A DNA stretch of 64,000 nucleotides from Aquificaceae bacterium (GTDB taxonomy: Bacteria; Aquificota; Aquificia; Aquificales; Aquificaceae): positions 1 to 64,000 of the forward strand of contig JALSHV010000011.1 in the NCBI GenBank assembly GCA_026981975.1, in the 5' to 3' direction. The notes below the pieces were generated by a model. That model ran no database searches and had not been told where the DNA came from. It saw only the letters and a list, made by a program, of their open reading frames with translations. A program made the position numbers and the translations under genes. This document shows positions 52,677-61,461 of the stretch, piece by piece (position 1 is the stretch's first letter; each line of letters opens with the position of its first letter).

Positions 52677-53837
52677 ATGGACTGGGGTAAGGAAATAAAG
52701 AGACTGCAGAGGAAGCTGAAAAAACCGAGACATTCTGAGTATGAACATATGGCTGAATATCCTTATGTTTACTCCGCCCTTCTTCTGTATACGGAAGAGA
52801 TACTTCAGGTAAATCCTGACACCGGAAGGATATATGAGGTTGAAGCTGATTCGAGGACCAGGGATGTTATAGAAACTCTTGAGAAGTCGGGTTTTGAGAA
52901 TATTCTCAGCATAGCGGTTTTCAGTGCGTGCCAGTATGGAGAGTTCACTCTCCGCTTTGATAAAGACATTCTGGATTTCCTTCCTCCAACTATGTATGAC
53001 ATTAGAGAGGAAAAGGGTGAGATAAAGCTGATGGTTAAGAACGGGGGTAAGGCGGAAGAGATACCGGATGACAGGTACTCAAGGCTTGCTTTCTTGACGG
53101 ACTACAGGGATTTCCCGTACGGGACCTCTATCCTTAAACCTGCGAGGCGGGTATGGAGGAACTTGAAACTTCTGGAGGAAGCGCTTCTCGTGTACAGGCT
53201 AACGAGAGCTCCTCAGAGGTACGTTTTTTACGTTTATACGGGGAACATGAATCCGAAGGAAGCACTGGACTATGTGAACCAGCTCAGAATGGACATCAAG
53301 AGGAGAAGGCTGGTAGATGAAAGAACAGGGGAACTCAGGAGAGAGCCAGGGTTTCTCTCTATAGACGACGATTTCTGGATACCTTTTGGAGAGGAGGGGA
53401 AGGAGACGAGGGTGGATGTTTTGTCGGGAGCTTCCAACGTATCGGACATAGCGGATGTGGAGTATTTTCTCTCCCAGTTTTTCGGGGCTTTAAGGATACC
53501 CAAGGCATACATGGGAAATGAGTATGACGTGAACAGGGCAACGCTTGTCATGCAGGATACGAGATTTGCGAGAACCATAAAGAGACTGCAGAAGTTTGTC
53601 CAGAGCTGGCTTGAGGACTTTTTCTTCAAGTTTGCCAGAGTTCACGGGATAAGCTCGCCGAGGGTAAAGGTGAAGATGTTTTTCCCGAACATAGACGACG
53701 CTATGAGGATGGAGTACCTGATGAACAAAGTGGATCTTCTGGACAGGATGTCAGGTCTCAGGGACGGTGAGGGGAATTCCATCTTCAGCAAGGATGAGCT
53801 CATAAAGTTCTGGAAGGGGGAGGGGGATGTACGGTAA
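52677..53837 (+). CDS. Portal protein, T4 gp20-like
   Basis: 386 residues. The portal ring forms the DNA entry of the head. TRAPQRYVFYVYTGNMNPKEA, LDYVNQLRMDIKRRRLVDERTGEL, FLSIDDDFWIPFGEEGKETRVDVL and SGASNVSDIADVEYF match T4 gp20 (Gp20 family). It is shorter than gp20 of T4 (about 520). I chose ATG 52677; an ATG at 52656 lies in the promoter -10 region. Confidence 0.85.
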   Translation: MDWGKEIKRLQRKLKKPRHSEYEHMAEYPYVYSALLLYTEEILQVNPDTGRIYEVEADSRTRDVIETLEKSGFENILSIAVFSACQYGEFTLRFDKDILDFLPPTMYDIREEKGEIKLMVKNGGKAEEIPDDRYSRLAFLTDYRDFPYGTSILKPARRVWRNLKLLEEALLVYRLTRAPQRYVFYVYTGNMNPKEALDYVNQLRMDIKRRRLVDERTGELRREPGFLSIDDDFWIPFGEEGKETRVDVLSGASNVSDIADVEYFLSQFFGALRIPKAYMGNEYDVNRATLVMQDTRFARTIKRLQKFVQSWLEDFFFKFARVHGISSPRVKVKMFFPNIDDAMRMEYLMNKVDLLDRMSGLRDGEGNSIFSKDELIKFWKGEGDVR

Positions 53838-54636
53838 GTGGGCAGAGCTTCCTGTGTTTGATTTTATGGATGTGTCTTCCGAGGTTCTTGCTGAAGCCAA
53901 GTCTATCGGATGGAAGAACAAGTGGGATGAATTGAAACGGATACAGCTTCTCGGAATGGCTGTTAAACTCGGGGGGTTCCTGAGAGACATCAGGAGAAGG
54001 AAAGCCAGGAATGCAAGGGCAAAGTTTTTGAAAATAAAAGAAGAGTTCAGAAAGAAAGGATGGGCTGTTTTGAGCGATTTTATAGAGGGGAGGTTGGGAA
54101 GAGCGGAAGCTGAAGCGGGTCTCAGGAAGCTCATGAGAGAGTATTATAGAAAGGCTTTTGAACTCGGGCACGAGAGTTCGGGAATGGCTGACTGGGTAGA
54201 GCTGAGCGATAGAGATCATGAGTGGGTCAATTCCTCTTACAAGGAAGAAGTCAGGTACCTTGTCAGGTTCTTGGATGATATTGAGAGCGGGAACGGAAAA
54301 GTGGACTACAGGAAGAGGTGGGAGATGTATGTTGAGACCCTTGAGCATGTGTTTTTCTCCGGAAAGATGGTGTCTGTTCCGGAGGGGTACGTTATAGACT
54401 GGGTGATGAACAGGTCCGCTGAACACTGTGGAGGGTGTGAGTTTTTGAGGAAGAATTCACCGTATACAAGGAACAGCCTACCGACCGTTCCGAAGGCTGG
54501 AGCTACCCCCTGCCTATCAAACTGCAGGTGCAGGTTGAGAGTAAGACTCCCTAAAAGCAGGGAAGAGTATGTGAGAGCGAACAGGAAGAGCAGGAAGAGC
54601 ATTCTCCTGCAACTTAGGAAGATAAAACAGGGCTGA
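53827..54636 (+). CDS. Minor head protein, possibly Mu gpF-like
   Basis: 269 residues, helical and basic at the start. The C-terminal CGGCEFLRKNSPYTRNSL..GATPCLSNCRCRLRV resembles the Cys-rich end of Mu-F-like head morphogenesis proteins. It overlaps portal by 11 bases, as in many phages where the minor head gene follows the portal. Confidence 0.6.
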   Translation: MYGKWAELPVFDFMDVSSEVLAEAKSIGWKNKWDELKRIQLLGMAVKLGGFLRDIRRRKARNARAKFLKIKEEFRKKGWAVLSDFIEGRLGRAEAEAGLRKLMREYYRKAFELGHESSGMADWVELSDRDHEWVNSSYKEEVRYLVRFLDDIESGNGKVDYRKRWEMYVETLEHVFFSGKMVSVPEGYVIDWVMNRSAEHCGGCEFLRKNSPYTRNSLPTVPKAGATPCLSNCRCRLRVRLPKSREEYVRANRKSRKSILLQLRKIKQG

Positions 54637-54643
54637 CGTTTTT

Positions 54644-54662
54644 ACCGAAAACAGTTTTCGGT
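54644..54662. repeat. Palindrome copy 2 (intergenic)
   Basis: CCGAAAACAGTTTTCGG (54645-54661), exact match to 45651-45667, extended to 19 bases by flanking A/T. It lies between the head gene and late promoter L3, whose -35 starts at 54669. No T-run follows it in the plus direction, so it is not a standard terminator. Confidence 0.55.
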
Positions 54663-54668
54663 GGTAAG

Positions 54669-54701
54669 TTGCAGGTTCAATCACATTTAATATGTTATTA
54701 T
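54669..54701 (+). promoter_or_regulatory. Late promoter L3 with imperfect operator
   Basis: TTGCAG (54669-54674), 16 bases, TATGTT (54691-54696); operator AATCAC-N9-GTTATT starts at 54679. It drives the scaffold, protease and capsid genes. Confidence 0.7.
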
Positions 54702-54715
54702 TAGGAGGTGTTCAG

Positions 54716-55204
54716 ATGAAAGAACATGTTCAGGCTGTAGTGGACTCTTTTCTCAAGGAAGGGAGGATAGATTCGGAAGCCCTTTCTGAAGCCATCAGGG
54801 TGGGTGTAAGGAAGAGAAAAAGGAAGGTAGATCCCGGACAGAGGAGGAAGTGGAAAGAGTACTACAGAAAGAACAGAGCGAAGATCCTGAGAAGGGTCAA
54901 GCAGTGGGCGAGGAAGAACAAGGCGGTCCTCAAGCAGTATGCGAAGAAGTACAGGCAGATGTTCGGAAAGAAGGAGGGAGTTGATCTTGTGGAGGACGTA
55001 GACATGCTCAGGGACAGGGTAGAGGAGTTGATCTCTTTTGTGGAGGAGATAGAGGCGGACGGTACGGAAGAACTCCTTTCTACACTTGAAGAGCTGGCGG
55101 AGATGCTTGATGAGGTTGAAGAGCTTGACGAGGAAGAGGTTGGAGAGATAGAGGAGATGTTGGACGAGATAGAGAAAGCGATACTTGCGGTTGAGGAGGA
55201 TTGA
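54716..55204 (+). CDS. Acidic/basic coiled-coil protein, possible capsid assembly core protein
   Basis: 162 residues from ATG 54716 behind AGGAGGTG. The first 90 are strongly basic (KKNKAVLKQYAKKYRQMFG). The last 70 are extremely acidic (EELDEEEVGEIEEMLDEIEK) and would coil. Such bipolar charged proteins are common prohead cores. It sits directly before the protease. Function inferred from position and composition. Confidence 0.55.
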   Translation: MKEHVQAVVDSFLKEGRIDSEALSEAIRVGVRKRKRKVDPGQRRKWKEYYRKNRAKILRRVKQWARKNKAVLKQYAKKYRQMFGKKEGVDLVEDVDMLRDRVEELISFVEEIEADGTEELLSTLEELAEMLDEVEELDEEEVGEIEEMLDEIEKAILAVEED

Positions 55205-55206
55205 TC

Positions 55207-56244
55207 ATGGGTGTTCTTGTAGAGACCACGTACCTCCAGCCGGAGGTTATCAAAGAAAACAAGGGCGGGAAAGAGGTTGTAAGGTTCAGGGGGGTTTTCC
55301 AGAGGGCGGACGTGGTCAATGAGAACGGCAGGAGGTACCCGAGGAAAGTTCTTGAGAAGGCTATTAAGGAATTTGAGAAAAAGATTAAAGAAGGAAGGGC
55401 TGTAGGTACTCTTGAACACCCCCTTGATGGCATCACGAGGCTTGATGCTATCAGCCACAAGATAGTCAGTGTGGAGCTGAAGGAGAACGGCGAGGTTGTG
55501 GGAGAGTTTGAGGTTCTGGATACTTCTAAGGGGAAGGATCTCAGAGCTCTTCTTGAAGCGGGGGTAAAGATAGGGATTAGTTCCAGGGGGTTCGGTTCAA
55601 CCAAGAAGATCAGGGACGGCGATAAGGAGATAGAAGAGGTGCAGGAAGACTTCAGGTTTGAGGCTTTTGACGTTGTATACAACCCTTCTACGCCCGGCGG
55701 ATGGGTGCTTCTGAAGGAGTCACTGAACGAAGCCGGGCTTGTCAGGAAGGAAGATGTTGAGAAGCTCGTTGAAGAACTTATAGAGGCTTTCGCGGAGAAG
55801 TTTGAGGAGTTTGCGCGGGCTGTCATTGAGGAGGTACCCGGGGTTGTGGAGGGGGAACTGGAAAACAGACCTGACATCAAAGCTGTTGTGGCTGTTGAGG
55901 CTATAGCGAGGATACTTGCTCCTATAGTCCCTGAAATAGCGGAGTGGATAGCGGAGGCAAACTGTGAGGAAAAGGAGAAGCTTGAGGAAGAACTGAAGAG
56001 GAGGGATGAAGAAATTAGGAGGCTGACACTTGAGAATTACAAGTACCAGAAGATTAGCGAATCCGCCTATCCGGATGAGTTAAAGGAAGTTCTTTCTGAA
56101 GCCAGAACCATAGAGGAAGTTGATAGGCTTGTGGAGGACTTTAAGAGAAGGAAGAGGGTAAGGGTGACTGCAGAAGAGAAAAAAGAAGAAAAGAAACCTC
56201 TCTTTAGTAAGCTCAGAAAATTCCATGTTGGAGGTGGACAGTAA
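55207..56244 (+). CDS. Prohead protease, T4 gp21-like, fused to scaffold-like tail
   Basis: 345 residues from ATG 55207. The protease domain shows AVGTLEHPLDGITRLDAISHKI with His71, and VKIGISSRGFG with the nucleophile Ser125/126 region, the S80-type pattern. From about 165 the chain is helical and acidic, ending in a charged tail (RKRVRVTAEEKKEEKK), like a scaffold. In T4 the protease and core are separate genes, so this fusion is a difference. Confidence 0.82.
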   Translation: MGVLVETTYLQPEVIKENKGGKEVVRFRGVFQRADVVNENGRRYPRKVLEKAIKEFEKKIKEGRAVGTLEHPLDGITRLDAISHKIVSVELKENGEVVGEFEVLDTSKGKDLRALLEAGVKIGISSRGFGSTKKIRDGDKEIEEVQEDFRFEAFDVVYNPSTPGGWVLLKESLNEAGLVRKEDVEKLVEELIEAFAEKFEEFARAVIEEVPGVVEGELENRPDIKAVVAVEAIARILAPIVPEIAEWIAEANCEEKEKLEEELKRRDEEIRRLTLENYKYQKISESAYPDELKEVLSEARTIEEVDRLVEDFKRRKRVRVTAEEKKEEKKPLFSKLRKFHVGGGQ

Positions 56245-57689
56245 TGCTTATGACGAGACCTGTTTTCAACTCTTACGAGGATAAGGTTGAGTATGGACTG
56301 AGGGTGGTGGAGGAGAACCTGCCGTTTTTTGAGGGACTGGCGGAGATACACCCAAGGTTTAAGAGGGTGCTTGAGAGCAAGGACAGGTACAAGCTTGCTC
56401 TTCTCGGATTCATATTTGACAACACGGTCGGGAGGATGTCCGAGGTCCTGAGGGAATCCCCGGAGAGCATTAAGAAGATACTGGTAGAAGGGAGAAGCGT
56501 TCTTTCCGAGGCTACTTCCGTAAACGACATAGCCGGGTATGATGCGAACTATCTCGGGGTTGTGTCCTTCCTGTTCCCGACCACCCTTGCTTCTGAAATA
56601 GTGAACATACAGCCCCTTGAAGGTCCTACGGGGGTTATCTTTTACAAGAGGTACATCACCGAGCAGGCGAAGGGTAAGGTTGCGGCGGGAACGGAGCTGA
56701 CGAGGAGCGACCAGACAAGCCGGGGAGCTGCTGAGCAGGGTATAGCCGGAGATCTTGTAGTTGACGAGAAAATAGGAACCGGGGACGGAATAAATACTTC
56801 CTTTAACGGTACACTTGCGTGGACACCCGTTGTTCCATCTACCGTTACCATAACTGACGGAACTCAGATAATCACCGACGACGGAAACGGCGGGCTTACG
56901 GGAGATGGAAGCGGGACGATAAACTACGAAACCGGAGCCGTTGCTGTAACCTTCAACACAGCTCCTGCTAACGGTGCAAACATAACTGTTACCTACAGGT
57001 ATGAGAACCACGGTAACAAATTCATGACCGTGAAGATGAAGCTGGAGAAGAAAACCGTTTCCGCTCAGTCCAGGATTCTCGGTTTTCAGTGGGAGGCTGA
57101 AGCTCAGCAGGATCTTCTTGCATACCACCAGATAGCTATAGAGGACGATGTTGCTACCACCCTTGTTGAAGAAGTCGCTACAGAGATAGACTCTCATGTA
57201 CTTTCCGACTTGTATGCACTGGCTAATGCGGGTGTCTATAAGGAGATATGGGACTCCGCTCCTCCCGCCGGTACAGATCCCGTTCTTTACAGGCAGACGA
57301 TAGCCTTTGCCATCAGGAAGGTTTACACGAAGATAATAGATGCCATAGGCAGGAAACCTGCTAATTCTACCGCCTTTGCTGTTTGTGGCGCTGATGCGTG
57401 GCATTACGTTCAGACGAGTGGTAAGCTGGAAAACGGCAAGCTCGGCGGGGACATAAATGTCTACTATTCTCCTCTCGTTCCTGCAAACAGCATAATCGTT
57501 GGACTCAAGGGTAACGATGCGGTAACCGGTGGGTATGTATACGCTCCTTACAGGCTGGAGGTTTCTCCTGCTGTTCCTGCTGTTGTTAACGGACAGACAC
57601 ATCCTTTCCTCTACGTGAAAGGGATACTCAGCAGAGACGCCTTTGTTGTGGTGAATCCCAAGTTCTACGGCCTCGTTACGGTCACCTGA
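56244..57689 (+). CDS. Major capsid protein, T4 gp23-like, with inserted Ig-like domain
   Basis: 481 residues, HK97 fold by family. Recognisable parts include the N-terminal propeptide region and the spine helix (SIKKILVEGRSVLSEA), FLFPTTLASEIVNIQPLEGPTGVIFY and the late FLYVKGILSRDAFVVVNPKFYGLVT. LSE|A at 87-90 fits the gp21-type cleavage rule (I/L-x-E|A). Residues about 177-254 are an insertion that reads as a bacterial Ig-like module (GDGSGTINYETGAVAVTFN). The next gene starts 16 bases downstream. Confidence 0.88.
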   Translation: MLMTRPVFNSYEDKVEYGLRVVEENLPFFEGLAEIHPRFKRVLESKDRYKLALLGFIFDNTVGRMSEVLRESPESIKKILVEGRSVLSEATSVNDIAGYDANYLGVVSFLFPTTLASEIVNIQPLEGPTGVIFYKRYITEQAKGKVAAGTELTRSDQTSRGAAEQGIAGDLVVDEKIGTGDGINTSFNGTLAWTPVVPSTVTITDGTQIITDDGNGGLTGDGSGTINYETGAVAVTFNTAPANGANITVTYRYENHGNKFMTVKMKLEKKTVSAQSRILGFQWEAEAQQDLLAYHQIAIEDDVATTLVEEVATEIDSHVLSDLYALANAGVYKEIWDSAPPAGTDPVLYRQTIAFAIRKVYTKIIDAIGRKPANSTAFAVCGADAWHYVQTSGKLENGKLGGDINVYYSPLVPANSIIVGLKGNDAVTGGYVYAPYRLEVSPAVPAVVNGQTHPFLYVKGILSRDAFVVVNPKFYGLVTVT

Positions 57690-57704
57690 TAGTGGGGGTG
57701 CGGT

Positions 57705-58130
57705 ATGTACAGGAGGCTTCTTGAGCGATCTTCTAAGATTTCTCGCGAGAAGGGAAAGGGGGTTGTGGTTCCCCCCTCTCTTATAAAAGACCTTGCCAAG
57801 AAGGCGAAGTCCTTGGGGCTTGAAGTTGTTGATGAATACTCTGAAACGAAAGGGGGAGAGGTGATAACAGCCAGACTTTACATTCCTTTTGAGGATGGGC
57901 AGAACGTGGTGATGATAGATTCAACGTATTTCAAGTCCGAGAATCAGCTGGCAGGGAGCATAACTTTGAATTTTCCGGCCAAATCTTACTTCCCTTGGTA
58001 TGAGGTTAAAAACCTGCGTGATCTTGAAAGGTTCGGAGAAGAGTATGATGAGAGGGGCGAGTTTCACAGGAAGGTAGCCCAGTTTATTGATTATCTTGTC
58101 AAGAAACTTCAGAAGGAGGGTATAAGATGA
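57705..58130 (+). CDS. Unknown late protein, likely head-associated
   Basis: 141 residues, alpha then beta (GGEVITARLYIPFEDGQNVVMID) then helix. Position between capsid and neck genes. It overlaps the next small gene by 4 bases (ATGA). Not recognised. Confidence 0.5.
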   Translation: MYRRLLERSSKISREKGKGVVVPPSLIKDLAKKAKSLGLEVVDEYSETKGGEVITARLYIPFEDGQNVVMIDSTYFKSENQLAGSITLNFPAKSYFPWYEVKNLRDLERFGEEYDERGEFHRKVAQFIDYLVKKLQKEGIR

Positions 58131-58303
58131 ATACCATCAAGGTTAAAAACGTTACCCAGACAACGATAGGTGTGCCCGACGGAAAGGGGGGCACGATAAC
58201 CATAGCTCCCGGGGAGGAGAAGGAGATACCGACCAAGTACCTTGACTACCTGAAGGGAAGCGTGGCTCCAGTGAAGGGTAAACAGGGCGGAAGTAAGAAA
58301 TGA
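58127..58303 (+). CDS. Small SH3-like late protein, copy 1
   Basis: 58 codons missed by longer gene limits. IKVKNVTQTTIGVPDG..TIAPGEEKEIPTKYLDYLKG has the strand-turn-strand pattern of small phage structural proteins. It resembles the 52-codon gene at 61504 (KVKNVSGQAIPTSKG..PGQEVELSKEEANRLMK). Good AGGAGG. ATGA overlaps on both sides. Confidence 0.55.
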   Translation: MNTIKVKNVTQTTIGVPDGKGGTITIAPGEEKEIPTKYLDYLKGSVAPVKGKQGGSKK

Positions 58304-58974
58304 CAAGAGATGACCTTCGGTTGTTTTTACGCAGGTATCTTGGGGATGGGGTTGTAGGTGTTGAGCTGACAGACCAGCATCTTGACACAGCCATAGACTC
58401 AGCTCTTCACTGGCTTTCCGGGTATATAAAGAAAGAGGGCGCTGTTACCCTGAGCGGGAGGGTGGGTCAGAGCAAGTTTGATCTTTCCGGACTTCCCTTG
58501 CACGCAAAGGTTGTGGACGTTAGAAGAGCTCCTTCCCCCTCCCTCTCCTCCCCCTTTTCTCCCTTTTTTTATGAAGACATTTCCGATGTTAGCGATTACG
58601 CTATAAGGGCTAACTATGCGGAGAGTGTTAGGAAGCTTCTGGGAAAGGATCCCGTCTGGAAGTATGAACCACCTTTCCTCTATATAGACCCTCCATCTTC
58701 CGGAAATGAGACCATAAGGGTTGTGTACGTTATCCCTTTTACGGACCCCTCGGAAGTGCCGTATGACCTTCTTCACCCTTTTGTGGAGTACACCAAGGCT
58801 TGTGCTAAGGAAATCCTTGCAAGGATCAGGGGGAAGTACAGAGGAGTGCCTGCTCCTGAGGGAACCGTAGAGCTTGATTATTCCGATCTGCTTTCGGAGG
58901 CACAGCAGGAGAAGGAGACAGCAACGCAGGAACTCCTGAGAAGAATTCCCTCCGCCGGGTTTGCTGTTGGATAA
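58300..58974 (+). CDS. Neck or head-completion protein
   Basis: 224 residues. The N-terminal helices (DDLRLFLRRYLGDGVVGVELTDQHLDTAIDSALHWLSGYIK) and the central beta region with EPPFLYIDPPSSGNETIRVVYVIPF match connector-type proteins that fix the tail to the portal. Position (after capsid, before tail completion) supports it. Exact T4 counterpart not certain. Confidence 0.55.
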   Translation: MTRDDLRLFLRRYLGDGVVGVELTDQHLDTAIDSALHWLSGYIKKEGAVTLSGRVGQSKFDLSGLPLHAKVVDVRRAPSPSLSSPFSPFFYEDISDVSDYAIRANYAESVRKLLGKDPVWKYEPPFLYIDPPSSGNETIRVVYVIPFTDPSEVPYDLLHPFVEYTKACAKEILARIRGKYRGVPAPEGTVELDYSDLLSEAQQEKETATQELLRRIPSAGFAVG

Positions 58975-58985
58975 GGAGGGTAAGT

Positions 58986-59414
58986 ATGCTTACCGAGGCT
59001 GAGAAATCCGAAATAAGAAAGCTGATCCGTAAACTGAAGAGAAAGAACAGGAGGAAACTGAAAAGACTTGTCAGGGCAAAGGTAGTTTATCCTGACATTC
59101 TCAAGACAGATGCGGGATACAGACGGGCTGTTTCAGATGTTGTGATTGAATACGGGGAGATTGTTGAGGCTTTATCCTTTCTTGAAGGGCTTGAAGGGAA
59201 GAGTCTCAAGTGTGCTCAGAAGTATGCGGTTCTTGATGACTCCGGGAACATAAAACACTTCAAGGGTCCTCCCGGGAAGGGAATCAGGTTCAGGAACTGC
59301 GTGGATTACTTTAAATGTCTTGGCAAGGGAGAGGAGAGAGCTAAAGGCATATGTGCTGCTATAGCAAGGGCTAAGTGCAGGTCAGGTGACAGGTACGCTT
59401 GCGGGAGACATTAA
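58986..59414 (+). CDS. Unknown late protein with Cys-rich end
   Basis: 142 residues. Basic N terminus (IRKLIRKLKRKNRRKLKRLVRAK). The C-terminal 60 residues carry six cysteines (FRNCVDYFKCLGKGEERAKGICAAIARAKC..) that could bind metal or form disulfides. Starts 11 bases after the neck gene behind AAGGAGG. Confidence 0.5.
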   Translation: MLTEAEKSEIRKLIRKLKRKNRRKLKRLVRAKVVYPDILKTDAGYRRAVSDVVIEYGEIVEALSFLEGLEGKSLKCAQKYAVLDDSGNIKHFKGPPGKGIRFRNCVDYFKCLGKGEERAKGICAAIARAKCRSGDRYACGRH

Positions 59415-59722
59415 TGACTGAGAAGCAGAAGAAGTTTCTTGTCCAGCTGGTTGAAGAAATAGGAGTGGCAAGGTTTGCAGAAATCGTTGAGGAGATGGGG
59501 GTGGACATAAGCTCGCTTATAAGCAGGTGTGTGGCTGAGCGTGAGGAACTTTTTGAACTTAAAGAACGCTTGAGAAATCATCCCAGGTTCAAGGAGCTTT
59601 ATGACTGGCGCATTCTTTTGTATGCGGATAGAGAGTTCTGTGAACTCCTGATGGAAGAGCTTGAAGGATCAAAAAGCATAGAAGAGGAACTTAAGGAGGC
59701 GTTTCATGAAGCTTCAAGTTAG
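59414..59722 (+). CDS. Unknown small late protein
   Basis: 102 residues from ATG 59414, which overlaps the upstream stop by one base (a TTG at 59399 is possible). Helical and acidic. Not recognised. Confidence 0.45.
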   Translation: MTEKQKKFLVQLVEEIGVARFAEIVEEMGVDISSLISRCVAEREELFELKERLRNHPRFKELYDWRILLYADREFCELLMEELEGSKSIEEELKEAFHEASS

Positions 59723-59924
59723 TGTGGTGGACGGTTCCCTGGGGGTGATTAAGCTGAAGACTTCCGAGGCACAGGTTTGTTCCCTCGGTATTGACAGGTT
59801 CAGGGAAAACCTTTACAGGATGATTGACAGAGCTGTTGAGGAGATAGAGAAGAACCTCAGGGACAGCGAGGCTACTTACATAAACAAAACTTTGCGTGTT
59901 GGGAAGAAAATCTTAAATGATTAA
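59706..59924 (+). CDS. Unknown small late protein
   Basis: 72 residues, one strand then helices (RFRENLYRMIDRAVEEIEKNL). Starts behind AAGGAGG inside the previous gene. Not recognised. Confidence 0.45.
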   Translation: MKLQVSVVDGSLGVIKLKTSEAQVCSLGIDRFRENLYRMIDRAVEEIEKNLRDSEATYINKTLRVGKKILND

Positions 59925-60318
59925 CGATTACAACCCTTCTCCCTACATAGCTGAGTACTTTTCTCTTTATTACAGACCTGTCAACGTGTATCCCCTTGAC
60001 AGGACAACCACTCAGGTGGACAGTCTATACGGAGAGGCTAAAGACAGAGTTTATACCACACCTATAACAATTCCTATCTACTTCAGATTTGACGTGGATG
60101 AGAAAACCCTTACAAAGTTCGGTATAGACAGGAAGGAGGATCTTTTTGTGGTTATAAGTTATGCCTTAGTACAGAATGCGGGATGGGACCCACAGCCCGG
60201 AGACAGGGTAGAAATAGACGGCGAGCACTTTGAGATAACTTTCCTGAAGCCTCAGTATGACTTTAATGGCAGTGTGTATCTTTACGTTGGGACAGCCAAG
60301 AGATGGCAATCAGGATAA
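59917..60318 (+). CDS. Tail-connector-type protein
   Basis: 133 residues. Beta-rich with TPITIPIYFRFDVDEKTLTKFGI, DLFVVISYALVQNAGWDPQPGDRVEIDGEHFEITFLKPQ, a pattern of neck or head-tail joining proteins. It overlaps its neighbours by 8 and 16 bases. Function inferred from place and style. Confidence 0.5.
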   Translation: MINDYNPSPYIAEYFSLYYRPVNVYPLDRTTTQVDSLYGEAKDRVYTTPITIPIYFRFDVDEKTLTKFGIDRKEDLFVVISYALVQNAGWDPQPGDRVEIDGEHFEITFLKPQYDFNGSVYLYVGTAKRWQSG

Positions 60319-60890
60319 AACCTATCGGGAAGGTTTACGAGCCTAAGGCGGTGGAAAAGGTTGTCAGAGAGTATATTGAGAGGGGACTTGAAGAGATAGC
60401 GCAAGCGCTTGCGGAGGATGTTACTAAAAGAGTTCAGCCTGACTGGCTCAGGAACAGGGTCAGGCTTTTAATGAAGAGGGCTGTTGTTCTGGAACAAGGA
60501 TTCCAGAGGTTTATGGCTGAACGCATAGCGGAGCACTTAAAGAATGGGATTTTCAGGCAGAAATGGAAATCAAGGTGGAAGCGTTTGTCTCCGAAATATT
60601 TGAAGTGGAAAAAGAGGAAGGGTTTGGATACCCGCATTCTTCTTGCTCATCACTATTACATCAGCTCTATAACTGTTTACCGTTCGGGTGGTGACTGGGT
60701 GGTGGGGGTAAAACCTTTTCAGAAACACCCGGCAACTGGGGTGCGGATGGAAAAGCTTGCAAGGTTTCTGGAGTTCGGCACATCTCGTATGCCTCCGAGA
60801 CCTCACTGGAGACCCGCCCTTGAGGAAGTAAGAAGAAACTCGGGAAGATTTTTGAGGAGATACTTGAGAGATGTTAAGGCTTTTAGATGA
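60303..60890 (+). CDS. Tail completion protein, HK97 gp10-like
   Basis: 195 residues. LARFLEFGTSRMPPRPHWRPALEEVRR is the diagnostic end-loop of the HK97 gp10/virion-morphogenesis group (FxEFGT...MPPRP). Central basic part KWKSRWKRLSPKYLKWKKRKG. It helps to finish the head-tail joint. Confidence 0.78.
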   Translation: MAIRIKPIGKVYEPKAVEKVVREYIERGLEEIAQALAEDVTKRVQPDWLRNRVRLLMKRAVVLEQGFQRFMAERIAEHLKNGIFRQKWKSRWKRLSPKYLKWKKRKGLDTRILLAHHYYISSITVYRSGGDWVVGVKPFQKHPATGVRMEKLARFLEFGTSRMPPRPHWRPALEEVRRNSGRFLRRYLRDVKAFR

Positions 60891-61461
60891 GATAACCGAA
60901 CACCTCTTAAGCGGTTTTGTGGTGGAGAGGAACGGACAGTATGTGAATGTGAGCAGGATAGTGTATGCAACTCCTGAAAGAGCTTTTTCTGGAGATGATA
61001 CTAAGAGGATAGATCTTCCCGTTGTGTCCTTTTACAGGGTTTCTCAAGAGTTCGGGACTGAATTTCACAGCTTTGGTCTCCAGGACACAGGAGTTTTCTA
61101 CAGAGATCCGGCGAACTATCAGACCACTCTATCAGGCGTGCGTTACAAACTGCTCCCTGTAAGGGTTTTTTACCAGGTAGATTTCTGGGTCAAGTTTATG
61201 GACGACATGCAACTTTTGCAGACCCAGCTCCTTCACTACTTCAGACCTGTTCTGAGGAGGTATATGAAACTTCCATCGGGCGGTGGTGTTCCTCTGGATT
61301 ACGTCCTTCAGGGCATGGTAGATAATTCAGATCTGGAACCCGGTGAGGATGAAAGGGTGTTGAGGTTTTCAGCGGATCTCAGTGTAGAAGGGTACTTGCC
61401 CCTGGGGGATTTTACTATCAAGCTTATCAGGGACACAGTGATTATTCTGGAGAGCCTTTGA
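60871..61461 (+). CDS. Tail terminator-like late protein
   Basis: 196 residues, alpha/beta, with LPVVSFYRVSQEFGTEFHSFGL and VDFWVKFMDDMQLLQTQLLHYF. Position directly after the gp10-like protein and before the sheath suggests a tail-terminator role. It is the last gene before promoter L4. Weak evidence from sequence alone. Confidence 0.5.
   Translation: MLRLLDEITEHLLSGFVVERNGQYVNVSRIVYATPERAFSGDDTKRIDLPVVSFYRVSQEFGTEFHSFGLQDTGVFYRDPANYQTTLSGVRYKLLPVRVFYQVDFWVKFMDDMQLLQTQLLHYFRPVLRRYMKLPSGGGVPLDYVLQGMVDNSDLEPGEDERVLRFSADLSVEGYLPLGDFTIKLIRDTVIILESL

Noticed and set aside
54644-54662. Hairpin as an intrinsic terminator
   Set aside because: The stem is good, but the T-run lies before it and not after it in the transcribed direction, so termination is unlikely.
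55080-55880. 266-codon Ser-rich frame on the minus strand
   Set aside because: It lies antisense to the acidic core and protease genes; Ser/Thr-rich composition is the mirror of GAG/GAA-rich coding, and no start signals are seen.
56067-57602. 511-codon minus frame inside the capsid gene
   Set aside because: Long antisense frame produced by the codon bias of the capsid gene; the plus-strand protein is clearly the real product.
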